A stretch of 32,772 nt of DNA from an uncultured Anaerotignum sp. (GTDB lineage Bacteria > Bacillota > Clostridia > Lachnospirales > Anaerotignaceae), in assembly GCF_934277605.1 (NCBI RefSeq), contig NZ_CAKQVD010000017.1, forward strand, positions 1-32,772, written 5' to 3'. Positions 32,686 to 32,772 of this stretch are shown in pieces (position 1 is the first letter of the stretch; the number at the start of each line of letters is the position of its first letter). Position numbers and translations under genes: made by a program. Below the pieces are notes generated by a model. The model searched no databases, was not told the DNA's origin, and was given only the letters and a program-made list of their open reading frames with translations.

Positions 32686-32715
32686 AAAAAATCCCCTATG
32701 CCGCAACATAGGGGA
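32686..32715 (-). terminator. Terminator of a minus-strand gene lying to the right of the window
   Basis: TCCCCTATG (32692-32700) and CATAGGGGA (32707-32715) form a perfect 9-bp stem with a 6-base loop. On the minus strand it is followed by six T residues. Confidence 0.85.
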
Positions 32716-32746
32716 CTTAGGGTGTCGACAAAGTCGACACCCTAAG
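32716..32746. repeat. Perfect 14-bp palindrome with 3-base loop
   Basis: CTTAGGGTGTCGAC, AAA, GTCGACACCCTAAG. It abuts the terminator stem directly and shares three bases with the next palindrome. Both arms contain GTCGAC. Confidence 0.95.
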
Positions 32747-32767
32747 TCGAAATCAGGATTTCGACTT
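32744..32767. repeat. Perfect 11-bp palindrome with 2-base centre
   Basis: AAGTCGAAATC, AG, GATTTCGACTT. It overlaps the end of the preceding palindrome by AAG. The two could be the edge of a larger intergenic repeat that continues past the window. Confidence 0.92.
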
Positions 32768-32772
32768 GCTAA

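Overview
The window looks like chromosomal DNA of an anaerobic, endospore-forming member of the Clostridia, roughly mid-40s % G+C by eye. The evidence is a complete Rnf ferredoxin:NAD+ oxidoreductase operon in clostridial order (rnfCDGEAB), spoIIR, a three-gene GerA-type germinant receptor operon, a T-box-controlled alaS, a DUF4321 gene next to mreB, and a combined mre/min/rodA cell-shape cluster. A lineage near Lachnospirales (Lachnospiraceae/Anaerotignum-like) fits, but I cannot prove it from the sequence alone. I see no tRNA, rRNA, CRISPR array, insertion sequence, prophage or integrase. Gene density, strand blocks and coding style are those of core genome, not an island.

Layout. 1-240: 5' end of an XRE-type regulator leaving the window (-). 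241-840: AT-rich gene-free DNA. 949-2262: branched-chain amino acid carrier brnQ. 2446-3848: an ECF sigma factor with an RsiV-like anti-sigma factor. 3931-9801 (-): alaS with promoter and T-box leader, a MocR-type PLP regulator, and rpoN (sigma-54). 10259-15287 (+): the rnf operon. 15443-25230 (+): DUF4321, mreB, mreC, mreD, a class B PBP (PBP2), minC, minD, minE, rodA, mgsA, DUF1294. 25310-29638 (-): gerA-type A, B and C subunits followed by spoIIR. 29711-30922 (-): a secreted TolC-like coiled-coil protein. 31015-32579 (-): an SDR oxidoreductase and a YihY/BrkB membrane protein. 32686-32767: a terminator followed by two perfect palindromes.

How it works together. Rnf couples ferredoxin oxidation to NAD+ reduction and ion export. 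MreBCD, PBP2 and RodA form the elongation machinery, and MinCDE places the division septum. The gene cluster links wall elongation and septum placement, with several terminators and internal promoters that probably uncouple sub-operons. The ECF/RsiV pair probably answers lysozyme-type envelope stress. The ger/spoIIR block belongs to the sporulation and germination programme and has a sigma-G-like promoter.

I found no convincing new multi-gene system. The most unusual items are a methylglyoxal synthase homologue with three changed active-site residues, a 56-nt near-symmetric dyad between minE and rodA, tandem perfect palindromes at the right edge, and a terminator interlocked with a sporulation promoter upstream of the ger operon.
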